A DNA stretch of 64,000 bases, taken from NCBI GenBank assembly GCA_002412885.1, contig DHVX01000085.1, positions 1 through 64,000 on the forward strand, in the 5' to 3' direction. The notes beneath the pieces were generated by a model that saw only the letters and a program-made list of their open reading frames with translations, did not search any database and was not told where the DNA came from. A program made the position numbers and the translations under genes. Shown in pieces: positions 1-8,345 of this stretch (position 1 is its first letter; every line of letters starts with the position of its first letter). This DNA is from Bacteroidales bacterium UBA5197. GTDB taxonomy: Bacteria; Bacteroidota; Bacteroidia; Bacteroidales; Lentimicrobiaceae.

Positions 1-2129
1 GCTTTCCGGCGGTCGGTGATATCCATATGCGAACCGGCCATTCGGTATGCTTTTCCATTATCATCGCGAAGGCAAACGCCACGGGCAAGAATCCAGCGGT
101 ATTCTCCGCTGCTGTGCAAAAGGCGGTATTCAGGATTATAAACTGATGTCTTCCCTGATATAAAGTCTCGGTTTGCCTGAAGTATCCTCTCTTTGTCATC
201 AGGATGGATACGATTTTCCCATTCAGAAAGCTCATTTTGCATTTCATAGGGATCCAAACCTAAAATTGACTTATAGTGATTGGAAAAATAAACACTGCCT
301 GTTTCGAGATTCCAGTCAAATATACCCTCGTTAACACCCTCAACGGCAAGAGCGTAACGTTGTTCGCTTTCGATAAGTGCCTGCTGGGCTGCTTTTCGTT
401 CGGTTATATCGCGGATATAGGTTTGCGTTGCAATCTTACCGTTATACGAAATTATTCCGTTATTGAATTCAACGGGCTTTAATGTCCCGTCCTTTTGAAC
501 AAGTACGGATTCATAAATTGAGGGCACATCTTCGCCCGCCTGACGACGACGGTACAGATCGATAATTCTTTCGCGCTCACCCTCAGCAATATAGGTTAAA
601 AATGAATTGTCAATTATTTCATCAACCGAATAGCCCAGGATGTTTGCCATCATCTTGTTTATAAACATTACCTTGCCATCCTGCAGGATTACAATGCCAT
701 CATTGGCTTGTTCAACAAGCGAACGGTATTTTTCTTCGCTTTCCTGAACACGTTTTGCAGTTTCCACCTGACTGGTGGTATCACGCATAATAACGTATGA
801 AGCGGGTCTTCCGTCGAACTCAATGGTGCTGGTATTAAACTCAAGATTTACCCGCCTGCCTGATTTTGCAACACCAACTGTAGAATACATAGAAGGCACC
901 TCCTCCCCTGCCATGCGGCGCTTATGAATCTCAATAAGGTATTGTTGCTCTTCAGGGGCAATTATTTCTGCAAAACTTTTGTTGATCAGCTCCTGCATTG
1001 AATATTCAGTGATTTCGCAAAAGGCCTGATTAACGAATTTGAAAACTCCGTCCTGTGTGATAAAAATTCCGTCTTTTGCCTGACTTACCAGTTTCCGGTA
1101 CTTTTCCTCAGAATCACGCATGGCCATTTCAGCTTTCCGGCGGGCAGTAATATTTCGTGAAACGCCGAGCATTTCAATCAGTTGACCGGAATCATCGGGA
1201 ATAAGCATTGCTGCTATTTCAATCCACACCGAAGATCCATCACGGCATTTTTGCTCAAGTTCGTCAACGACAAAAGATAAATCAGTATTTCCGGCATTAT
1301 AATCATTTATGGCCTGATCGATCAGATTCTTTATTTTCAAAGCACTCTCAGGAGCAAAAGACTCATCCATTTTCATTCGGAGAATCTCCTCAGGCGTAAA
1401 ACCCATCAATTTTTCCACAGAAGGACTTATCCATGAAAAACGCATCTTCTTCAGGTCGAGTGTCCAGATAACATCCTGCATATTCTCGGTAAGGATACGA
1501 TAACGTTCATCGCTCAGCCTCAACGATTTGGATGCTGTATAATAAGCAGCTGCCATACGGTTATTTTCAAACGAAATAACTACACCAATAAGAAGTGCTC
1601 CTAAAAGATAAACAGCGGTTTCAATGGCATGGGATAAAATCGGATCGGGCGTAAAAAGCCAGAGAATAAGAACATATTGTATGAGAAAAATAAAAGCATG
1701 TAAAATCAGACGATTATAACGAAATGGGATAAATGCCAGCCAGACAATCAGTTGAAGAGCCATTGCACCCCACCAGAATGAGGCAAACCCATCTGATTGA
1801 AATGAAATGGCCGTTGCACTTAACGCCCAGTAGTAAAATAAAAGAAATGTGAAAATTCTGAGCTTATACAGATACTTTGTGCTCAGTCCTAAAAAAAGAT
1901 TGATAAGAATCAGAGAGGAGGCTACAACCCTTATCCATAAAAGTTTATCAAAATGAGCCTGATGTGTAAGAACATCAAGAAAAATTCCTGCCATAAGCAG
2001 AAAAACAGCAAGCAGAGATGTGGTAACTAAAATATTTCTGATCCTGAACTCCCGGTATTTCAGGAAATCCCGTTCCTGATTCATGGCTTCCAGGTCGCGG
2101 ATAATCTTCAGAATCGGGTTAAGAACCAT
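1..2129 (-). CDS. Multi-PAS membrane sensor protein (3' end outside window)
   Basis: This is an open frame on the minus strand from an ATG at 2129 to the window edge, about 709 codons with no stop, so the C-terminal output domain is missing. Residues about 25-190 hold several hydrophobic segments, suggesting an integral membrane N-terminus. Four PAS domains follow, at about 204-325, 339-450, 461-575 and 586-709. The second to fourth each open with a SEEKYR- or SEQRY-type motif, and linkers carry the 'RDITERK' type PAC ending. PAS domains sense ligands, redox state or light and usually drive a histidine kinase or cyclic-di-GMP enzyme. The effector is therefore probably a kinase, but that is inference because it lies off the window. 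PAS2 and PAS3 are similar to each other, suggesting internal duplication. Confidence 0.85.
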   Translation of the reverse strand, partial: MVLNPILKIIRDLEAMNQERDFLKYREFRIRNILVTTSLLAVFLLMAGIFLDVLTHQAHFDKLLWIRVVASSLILINLFLGLSTKYLYKLRIFTFLLFYYWALSATAISFQSDGFASFWWGAMALQLIVWLAFIPFRYNRLILHAFIFLIQYVLILWLFTPDPILSHAIETAVYLLGALLIGVVISFENNRMAAAYYTASKSLRLSDERYRILTENMQDVIWTLDLKKMRFSWISPSVEKLMGFTPEEILRMKMDESFAPESALKIKNLIDQAINDYNAGNTDLSFVVDELEQKCRDGSSVWIEIAAMLIPDDSGQLIEMLGVSRNITARRKAEMAMRDSEEKYRKLVSQAKDGIFITQDGVFKFVNQAFCEITEYSMQELINKSFAEIIAPEEQQYLIEIHKRRMAGEEVPSMYSTVGVAKSGRRVNLEFNTSTIEFDGRPASYVIMRDTTSQVETAKRVQESEEKYRSLVEQANDGIVILQDGKVMFINKMMANILGYSVDEIIDNSFLTYIAEGERERIIDLYRRRQAGEDVPSIYESVLVQKDGTLKPVEFNNGIISYNGKIATQTYIRDITERKAAQQALIESEQRYALAVEGVNEGIFDWNLETGSVYFSNHYKSILGLDPYEMQNELSEWENRIHPDDKERILQANRDFISGKTSVYNPEYRLLHSSGEYRWILARGVCLRDDNGKAYRMAGSHMDITDRRK

Positions 2130-2279
2130 AATATTAAAGTTTGAGAATTACTTTTTCAAATATAGACAAGACCTGAGAATCTGCAAAAAATATTATCAAT
2201 GCAATTTCCGGATTCCATTTACCTGAAAATCCTTGAAAAACTTTTCAAAAATAATTGGATTCGCCAAGCGAGGATTATG

Positions 2280-3095
2280 TCATAAAATCCGGTCAGGAAT
2301 GCCACCTATATTCAGACTTTTTTCGGGTTTCTGAAAAGTAAGGCAATACAACATATCATCGAACAGGCGTCGAACTTCAATGTTTTGCATTCCTACAGGA
2401 AGCATTTTTACCAGCGAATCTTCAGCAGATTCATTCATGCCGGGCAGAGGCGAAAAAGGATTTTTATGACCTGCCCTGCCCGGACTGGCTTCATTGTCGT
2501 CAACCACCATCAATCTGGCTCCGGGCCTGGCTACACGTATCATTTCTGAGATGGCTTTCCGGCTATCATTGAACAATGAAATTCCGCCAACATGAAACAC
2601 CACATCAAAAGACTCAGATGCAAAAGGAAGGTGTTCAGCTTCGCCCTGATAAAGACCGGCAGGAATCTTCCACTTTTTCAGATGCCTGCGGGCCATGGTG
2701 AGCATTCCATAGGAAATATCCAACCCTGAATAAGTGGCAGAATCGGGCAAATAAAGAAAATTATCAGCTGTTCCAACCGCAACTTCCAGCACATTATCGC
2801 CAGGCTTTATGCCAAGCAAATCAAGATACTTTGTCTTAATGGCACGGTCAGATGAACCTTTCAGCCGGCTGTAAATAACAGATGAGATTCTGTAAAACCT
2901 GCTGATACGATCGTAAAACCTGGAATATTTAAGATTATTGCCACTCATTTGATGCTCCGGCAAAAATACAGGAATGCCATTATTGATAAAATAGCGTTCA
3001 TTATTTTCGGGATTAAACCAAAACCCTTTCCCCAATTCAAGAGGGTGGTGATCAAAAGGATCAATTAAGACAGGACTATAGGCTGGATCAAGCAT
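2280..3095 (-). CDS. Class I SAM-dependent methyltransferase
   Basis: This 271-residue protein has a Methyltransf_11/UbiE-like fold. The SAM-binding motif I appears as LEVAVGTADN near residue 103, followed by a SGLDIS acidic-loop motif and the post-motif region LPFASESFDVVF. An N-terminal stretch ending in NGIPVFLP resembles the Trm112-like zinc-ribbon segment often fused to such enzymes, but no cysteine ligands are visible. It starts 9 bases after the stop of the upstream methyltransferase-like gene, so the two are probably co-transcribed. The substrate cannot be read from the sequence; a small molecule or a quinone/lipid are possible. Confidence 0.8.
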   Translation of the reverse strand: MLDPAYSPVLIDPFDHHPLELGKGFWFNPENNERYFINNGIPVFLPEHQMSGNNLKYSRFYDRISRFYRISSVIYSRLKGSSDRAIKTKYLDLLGIKPGDNVLEVAVGTADNFLYLPDSATYSGLDISYGMLTMARRHLKKWKIPAGLYQGEAEHLPFASESFDVVFHVGGISLFNDSRKAISEMIRVARPGARLMVVDDNEASPGRAGHKNPFSPLPGMNESAEDSLVKMLPVGMQNIEVRRLFDDMLYCLTFQKPEKSLNIGGIPDRIL

Positions 3096-3104
3096 TTCGG
3101 AGTA

Positions 3105-3707
3105 TCAAACGGCAATTGCTGTGCAAATATAGTTGTTTGAACCGGTAACCTCAAATTCAATTTCCCCAAAACCAGCATTGCCAAGAAGTTTTGCGATTCT
3201 GGAAGACGAATAGATCCGGGTTCCGTTTTCTTTAGGATACCTGCTTATCAGATTTACAGTTAGCGGATTGCTGTGACGGAACCATTGATCGGCCAGAATC
3301 AACCTTCCATTGAGATCCATAACCCGTCTAATTTCTGCCAGCACCTGTTCGTGACTTTTAAAAAGGCTGAAAGCATCGACACAAATAATGGTATCAAACG
3401 ATTGGTTTTCCCATGGAAGGGGCGAAATATCCGTATCAGTTCCAAAACTGCTTTCTACCTGAATAAGCGGAAGCAGACGCGGCAGTAAATCCTGCTCTGT
3501 AGAATTATAAATATTTACAGATGCAACAACAGATTTTCCGCCCTTCTCACCCGGGGCTATTTCAAGCAATACTCCATTGTCCAAACCCCCGGTTCTGCGC
3601 AGCACCTGACGGTAAAGTGAACTTCTTCTGCGACTGCACACCTGAGCCTCAAACGAATATGTTTCGTGATATCTGATTTCAGGTTTTGTTTCTGTGTAAT
3701 TCAACAT
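3105..3707 (-). CDS. Methyltransferase-like protein, degenerate SAM site
   Basis: This 200-residue protein has the order of a class I methyltransferase: a LLEIAPGEKGG segment where motif I is expected, a SFDTIICVDAFSLF segment matching motif IV, then EIRRVMDLNGRLILAD, typical of the strand after the active site. The glycine-rich loop deviates from the usual ExGxGxG, so it may bind SAM poorly or be a non-catalytic partner. It sits between an outer-membrane protein gene (19 bases upstream) and a canonical methyltransferase gene (9 bases downstream), all on the minus strand. A heteromeric methyltransferase with the downstream protein is possible but unproven. Confidence 0.65.
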   Translation of the reverse strand: MLNYTETKPEIRYHETYSFEAQVCSRRRSSLYRQVLRRTGGLDNGVLLEIAPGEKGGKSVVASVNIYNSTEQDLLPRLLPLIQVESSFGTDTDISPLPWENQSFDTIICVDAFSLFKSHEQVLAEIRRVMDLNGRLILADQWFRHSNPLTVNLISRYPKENGTRIYSSSRIAKLLGNAGFGEIEFEVTGSNNYICTAIAV

Positions 3708-3726
3708 TTTGCTTTGTCTTTGAATA

Positions 3727-4389
3727 TTAAAAAACGCCTAGTTTTATTCCTCCGTTGACAGAAAGTCCATTCATCAGATGTTCTTTGCCTGCATCGAGCT
3801 TAATGGCATTGGTAAATTTATAACTGACACCTGCCGATAAACGCACATAACGTGCCAGATTAATTTCCAGTTCCACTCCGGGCTCAACAATCACAAAAGG
3901 TGCAATTTCAATTACACTCCGGTCGGATTGGTATTCCCAATCATTCCAGTTATAACCATACATATCTTCGGTCAGCATTACAGCACCTGCGCCTACCATC
4001 AATGGAAATGAAAAATGAACCGGGAAATGGGGGGCAAATACAGGCTCGATGAAAATACCTCCATAACCTCCTTCAATGTAATATCCATCGGGGATATTGG
4101 TCTTCCGGTCGTAATTAAGCCCATGTAAAAAATCGGAGAATCCAGTACCGGTGACTCCAATGGAAAATGAATGGTCAATTCGTGCAGCCAATCGCATTTG
4201 TCCCATCAGGGCATTATGTCCTTTAAGCGCGGTATTTCCCATGGCGAATGAAATGTATCCGCCTAGCGATGATGGTGAGTTACCAATTAAGGTACGGGGC
4301 TCGTAATTTGTGTCGGGCTGACTTTCCTGGGCAAAAACTCCCAGTCCCATAGTCAGCATAATCAGCAGTGAAGTAACGATAGTTTTCAT
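3727..4389 (-). CDS. Exported outer-membrane protein of unknown function
   Basis: This 220-residue protein begins with a clear signal peptide ending near residue 21 (FAQ). The rest is rich in alternating hydrophobic/aromatic strands and glycines and finishes in a short strand (NGGIKLGVF), consistent with a small outer-membrane beta-barrel. No catalytic motif is seen. It is first in a three-gene minus-strand run with two methyltransferase-like genes. A TAATTTTG promoter box lies 23 bases upstream of the ATG, supporting this start. Function is not recognised. Confidence 0.65.
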   Translation of the reverse strand: MKTIVTSLLIMLTMGLGVFAQESQPDTNYEPRTLIGNSPSSLGGYISFAMGNTALKGHNALMGQMRLAARIDHSFSIGVTGTGFSDFLHGLNYDRKTNIPDGYYIEGGYGGIFIEPVFAPHFPVHFSFPLMVGAGAVMLTEDMYGYNWNDWEYQSDRSVIEIAPFVIVEPGVELEINLARYVRLSAGVSYKFTNAIKLDAGKEHLMNGLSVNGGIKLGVF

Positions 4390-4411
4390 AGTGGTTAGTG
4401 TTTGTAACGGG

Positions 4412-4419
4412 CAAAATTA
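4412..4419 (-). promoter_or_regulatory. Bacteroidota -7 promoter box
   Basis: The minus strand reads TAATTTTG, matching TAnnTTTG, placed so that transcription would start about 16 bases before the ATG at 4389. No convincing -33 TTTG was found. Confidence 0.4.
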
Positions 4420-4589
4420 TATCAGCGTATGTGAACATGAAATTAATTTCAGGTGAATGGCAGATTTTAACCGACCAATAGTAAGATTGAAGCGATGAAT
4501 GGAATTATCGGGCAATCATTTCTTTTGCCAATCTGCAAGTGGCTAAGAAAGCACTATTGTCACGAAAATACAGTCCGGTTTAACCTGCA

Positions 4590-5888
4590 ATGCTTAGTTT
4601 TGCATATAAATCTAAAAATCCGTTGAACCGTTTTATCGACATCAGCAGTTACCTGAACCGCCCGGGCTTTGCATTCCGGTCGTTGAAGTACAGAAATTAC
4701 CGGTATTATTTTATCGGGTAGCTGATTTCATTGCCAGGCACATGGATTCAGAATATTGCGCTTGGCTGGCTGGTTTACCGCCTCACTGACTCGGCATTTA
4801 TGCTGGGAGCAGTTGGTTTTGCGGGACAGATTCCCGCCCTGATTCTTACTCCGCTGGCCGGCGTGTATGCCGACAGGATGGTACGCAAAAAAGTCCTGAT
4901 AGTAACTCAAACAGTTTCCATGCTTATTGCCCTCAGCATGGCTTTCCTTATCTTTTCAGGAGCAATTGAAGTGTGGCATATCATGGCTGCAGCTGTGCTT
5001 AATGGCATTTCCAATGCATTCGACACACCTTTCCGGCATGCTTTTCTGGTAGAACTGGTTACCGATAAAAAAGATCTCCCCAACGCAATCGCATTAAATT
5101 CAACACTCTTTAATTCTGCTCGGTTTATAGGCCCTCCAATTGGCGGTTTGCTGATAGCACTTGGCGGTGAAGCCATTTGTTTTCTGGTAAACGGATTAAG
5201 CTTCCTGGCTGTTATTGCAACCCTGATCGCCATGAAAGTCAATCCTGCAATCATCAGTGCCAGCGGTAAATCGGTATTTACTGATCTTATTTCCGGATTC
5301 AGATATTCATGGCAGAAACTACATATCCGATACCTGTTACTTATGGTGATGATTACCGGCTTTATAGGACTTCCCTACCAGGTGTTTATGCCGGTATTTG
5401 CCCGTGAAGTGTTGGGTGGTGATGCTCAGACACTTGGTTTTCTGACCGGAGCAATTGGTGCCGGTGCACTTATCGGGGCATTCTATCTGGCGTCGTTAAA
5501 AGGCATTAATACCATACCCCGTATTGTTTTTATTTCAGCTTGCATGTTTAGCGCGGGTTTAATGACATTTGCCATTTCAGCCAATTTCTGGTTTTCACTG
5601 ATTATGCTACTGATAACCGGCTTTGGAATGGTGGTTGAGTTTGCAGCCAGCAACACACTGCTGCAGACGATGGTTGACGATCATATGCGTGGCCGTGTAG
5701 TGGCGCTTTACAGCATGTCGTTTATGGGGATAACTCCTTTGGGAAGCCTCGCGCTGGGCACCATAGCTGAAACTGCAGGAGTACAGCATACACTTTTGGT
5801 TGCCGGTTGTTTGTGTATGGTTGCCGCCCTTATTTTTATGCGAAAAATTCCTCAGATTAAAAACGCAATGAGTAAGAGTTTTTCCTGA
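4590..5888 (+). pseudogene. MFS exporter (EntS/DUF894-like) interrupted by an in-frame amber codon
   Basis: Translation from the ATG at 4590 gives a typical cytoplasmic N-terminus (SLKYRNYRYYFIG) and then TAG at 4719-4721, followed in the same frame by LISLPGTWIQNIALGWLVYR and an uninterrupted major-facilitator protein to the TGA at 5886-5888. Related transporters have a glutamine in a GQ-x-IS motif at this point, so a single CAG to TAG change explains the stop. If read through, the product would be 432 residues, a normal family length, with the motif A-like loop GVYADRMVRKK. Restart at TTG 4731 would remove most of helix 1. This may be a young pseudogene, a sequencing error, or a translated amber. 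The substrate is unknown; relatives export siderophores or drugs. Confidence 0.75.
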
Positions 5889-5936
5889 GTTAAAGCCGAA
5901 AGTCCGGATACCGTGCAATTGTTATTTTCATAAAAA

Positions 5937-5970
5937 AAGTCCGGCAGAACGAGAATGCTCTGCCGGACTT
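5937..5970. terminator. Bidirectional intrinsic terminator
   Basis: A 12-bp perfect stem (AAGTCCGGCAGA paired with TCTGCCGGACTT) surrounds a 10-base loop between two convergent genes. The A-run at 5932-5938 becomes a U-tract for the minus-strand transcript from 8110. Confidence 0.8.
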
Positions 5971-5992
5971 ATATCAGTATAAAAACCTGAGG

Positions 5993-8110
5993 TTATCTCG
6001 AAATAATAAACCTTGTGGTTGTTTCTTTTTCACTTCCGCTCAAGCGGATAAAATACATACCTGAAGGCAGATTGCTGATGTTGATACCAGCTTCGCCGCG
6101 GGTTGTGCCGAAGTTATTGATGCTCATAACCACATTGCCCACAACACTGATGATATCAGCGCGGTCGATGCCGGTAATATCTTTGACATAAAGCATGCTG
6201 TTTGCAGGGTTCGGATAAATCTTTGTCTCATTGACCGGTTTAACAGGAATTCCGGTATTCAGCAAGGTAGAAAATGTCCTGGTTAGAGGAAGTGTTGGAA
6301 CACCAGTTAAATTTTCAACAGCCAATGACCGGAAGTAATATCTCTGATCATATTTCAGGTCAGGGTTTGGAGTTACCACAATCTGGGTTTTGGCAGCATT
6401 GATGGTAGCAGTAAAACCAACCAGCGGGCCTGTTGCTCCCTCTTCACGGAAGTTAATCAACTGAGCTACATTGCTGTTGGTAATTGCCGCACCGCCAATC
6501 ATTCTTACAGGCTGGCTGTAATCAATAATAAATGTCTGGTTTATTGGGACATTGATGGCATTGTTGTCAATATTTATGGAAGTTACAGCACCAATCTCCA
6601 GAGAATAACCTGACTGATAAATGCCTTTTGTTGAGTTATCCTGAATGAAAATAGCAACAAGCAGATCATCCATTTCTTCTACAAAAGTTGTTGACATGTT
6701 TACGGTATGCTTCAGATTAAGAGGCTCACCAGAAACCAGATTTGCAGTTGTTCCGCTTGCATTGGGAACCATCTTCATCATAACATGATGGAAAGAAGTT
6801 TCGCCGTTGGTAGCAACATTCCCTGTTGTAAGCTTTTCGAGAATTGCGATATGAACCTTTACATTGGGATAATTGGCATAAGGAACAATATTGGCATCTA
6901 TAATAACATTGTCACCTTGGATTTCGTGGGTTGAAACAATGTCAATATAAGTATAGGTTCCATAGGTTGCATTATAAGCTGCATTCAATGCGGTTGCATT
7001 GGTAGCCGTTTTTTTACCATCCACATAAAGATCCGGCACTGAATTGACTCCGTAATAAGTACGACGAACACCACCATCAGCATTGTAATATGGATCGCCG
7101 CTACCAGGCCAGTTCATCGAATATTTGATCATGGTAAGATTGTCACCATTCTGCTGAACAAACGGATTAAGAGTATTTGTATTGAAAGGTGCACAAGGCC
7201 CGCAGGTAGAACTTGAAAAAGATTCTATAAGCGGACGATAAGCAATAAGTGCTGTAGGAATGGAAATGGATTTTATCATCAGATCATTGCCAGGATCGAG
7301 GTCATCGCCCAAGCCGTTTACATTCGAAACCCTTACTTTAAGATCATAAAGGCCTGCAGGAAGCATAAGTGAATCAGCACATGTGAAATTATATGCATTT
7401 CCGGTGGTAACATTAAGCCCTGTAAATGATGTTGTAAAAATGTCACCATCATTTGCCTGCCAGCTGACATCAGCTGAGTTAATGGCAACTTCACCAAGAT
7501 TTGAGAAACTGCCTTTAACCGCTTTGTTACCAACAAAAAGTGCAGGAACATCAATCATCGACATGGCTGCATCTCTTTCCAGAGGAACAACTACCTGTAC
7601 ATCATCAATAAACCACTCTTTCATATTGGTACTTGCACCGTTTACATAAATACTGAACTGGAAGGTTGAAGCACCTACGTTGGCATTGCTGACTGCAATG
7701 GTAAGAGTTTGAGCTGCAATATCAGTAGTTGCATTAACTGACCACACAGGATTCCATGCTCCGTTGTTTGAACGGGTATCCACTCCAAGTGTAATTGGAT
7801 TGGAGTTTCCATCGGCATGATCAAACATATGTTTCAACCGGATAATTACCATCGTATGACCGGTGGTATTGATCTGAGGTGCAATAATACGCTGTGTTCC
7901 TGTGAAGGAAGGCGTGCCTTTAACATGCATTTCAGGAGCGGTACCGCCTGCATTATTTGTAGTACTTGAAGCCCAGTTTTGCATATTACCAAAAACCATC
8001 CAGCCTGCAGGTGGAAACGTTGGTCCACTGAACGATTCTTCAAATAAAACCTGAGCATTAAGCAGGGTACTCATTAGAATCCCTACCAAGAAAAGTAATG
8101 ATTTTTTCAT
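5993..8110 (-). CDS. T9SS-secreted protein with cleaved-adhesin, Omp28-like and Ig-like domains
   Basis: This 705-residue cell-surface or secreted protein starts with a signal peptide (ending LNAQ). Residues about 22-175 resemble the cleaved-adhesin/choice-of-anchor J fold. Residues about 290-480 match the Omp28-related thioredoxin-like domain, with a STCGPCAPFN redox-type CxxC and a downstream SVPDLYVDGKK segment. Residues about 510-610 form a bacterial Ig-like domain of the Big_5 type, and the last 80 residues are a type A T9SS sorting domain (IYPNPANSMLYV to FIISR). The CGPC motif could support disulfide chemistry outside the cell, though Omp28-family proteins have no settled activity. It is transcribed alone and ends at a strong terminator. 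Confidence 0.8.
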   Translation of the reverse strand: MKKSLLFLVGILMSTLLNAQVLFEESFSGPTFPPAGWMVFGNMQNWASSTTNNAGGTAPEMHVKGTPSFTGTQRIIAPQINTTGHTMVIIRLKHMFDHADGNSNPITLGVDTRSNNGAWNPVWSVNATTDIAAQTLTIAVSNANVGASTFQFSIYVNGASTNMKEWFIDDVQVVVPLERDAAMSMIDVPALFVGNKAVKGSFSNLGEVAINSADVSWQANDGDIFTTSFTGLNVTTGNAYNFTCADSLMLPAGLYDLKVRVSNVNGLGDDLDPGNDLMIKSISIPTALIAYRPLIESFSSSTCGPCAPFNTNTLNPFVQQNGDNLTMIKYSMNWPGSGDPYYNADGGVRRTYYGVNSVPDLYVDGKKTATNATALNAAYNATYGTYTYIDIVSTHEIQGDNVIIDANIVPYANYPNVKVHIAILEKLTTGNVATNGETSFHHVMMKMVPNASGTTANLVSGEPLNLKHTVNMSTTFVEEMDDLLVAIFIQDNSTKGIYQSGYSLEIGAVTSINIDNNAINVPINQTFIIDYSQPVRMIGGAAITNSNVAQLINFREEGATGPLVGFTATINAAKTQIVVTPNPDLKYDQRYYFRSLAVENLTGVPTLPLTRTFSTLLNTGIPVKPVNETKIYPNPANSMLYVKDITGIDRADIISVVGNVVMSINNFGTTRGEAGINISNLPSGMYFIRLSGSEKETTTRFIISR

Positions 8111-8303
8111 AGTGTGTTGATTTTGTGTACTTTAAGAAAGAAGGAAAAATGTCGTTTTTCGGTTTTAAATATATAGATAATTGCTTATTAAAAAACATTA
8201 AGAACTAAAAAAATGAGTTAATTTATTTTCCCTTAAAAGTTTCAGCTTTTTACCTTTATTTATTGCATATCCAGCTTTTAAAAATAAATAACGATTATCC
8301 GGT

Positions 8304-8322
8304 ATTTAGAAAACGTCTAAAT
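8304..8322. promoter_or_regulatory. Inverted repeat upstream of copA, candidate operator
   Basis: ATTTAGA and TCTAAAT form a 7-bp inverted repeat with a 5-base spacer, centred about 33 bases before the copA ATG. The position fits a metal-responsive repressor or activator site, but no cognate regulator gene lies nearby. Confidence 0.4.
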
Positions 8323-8345
8323 TAGCAGTCTCAATTGACTAAATC

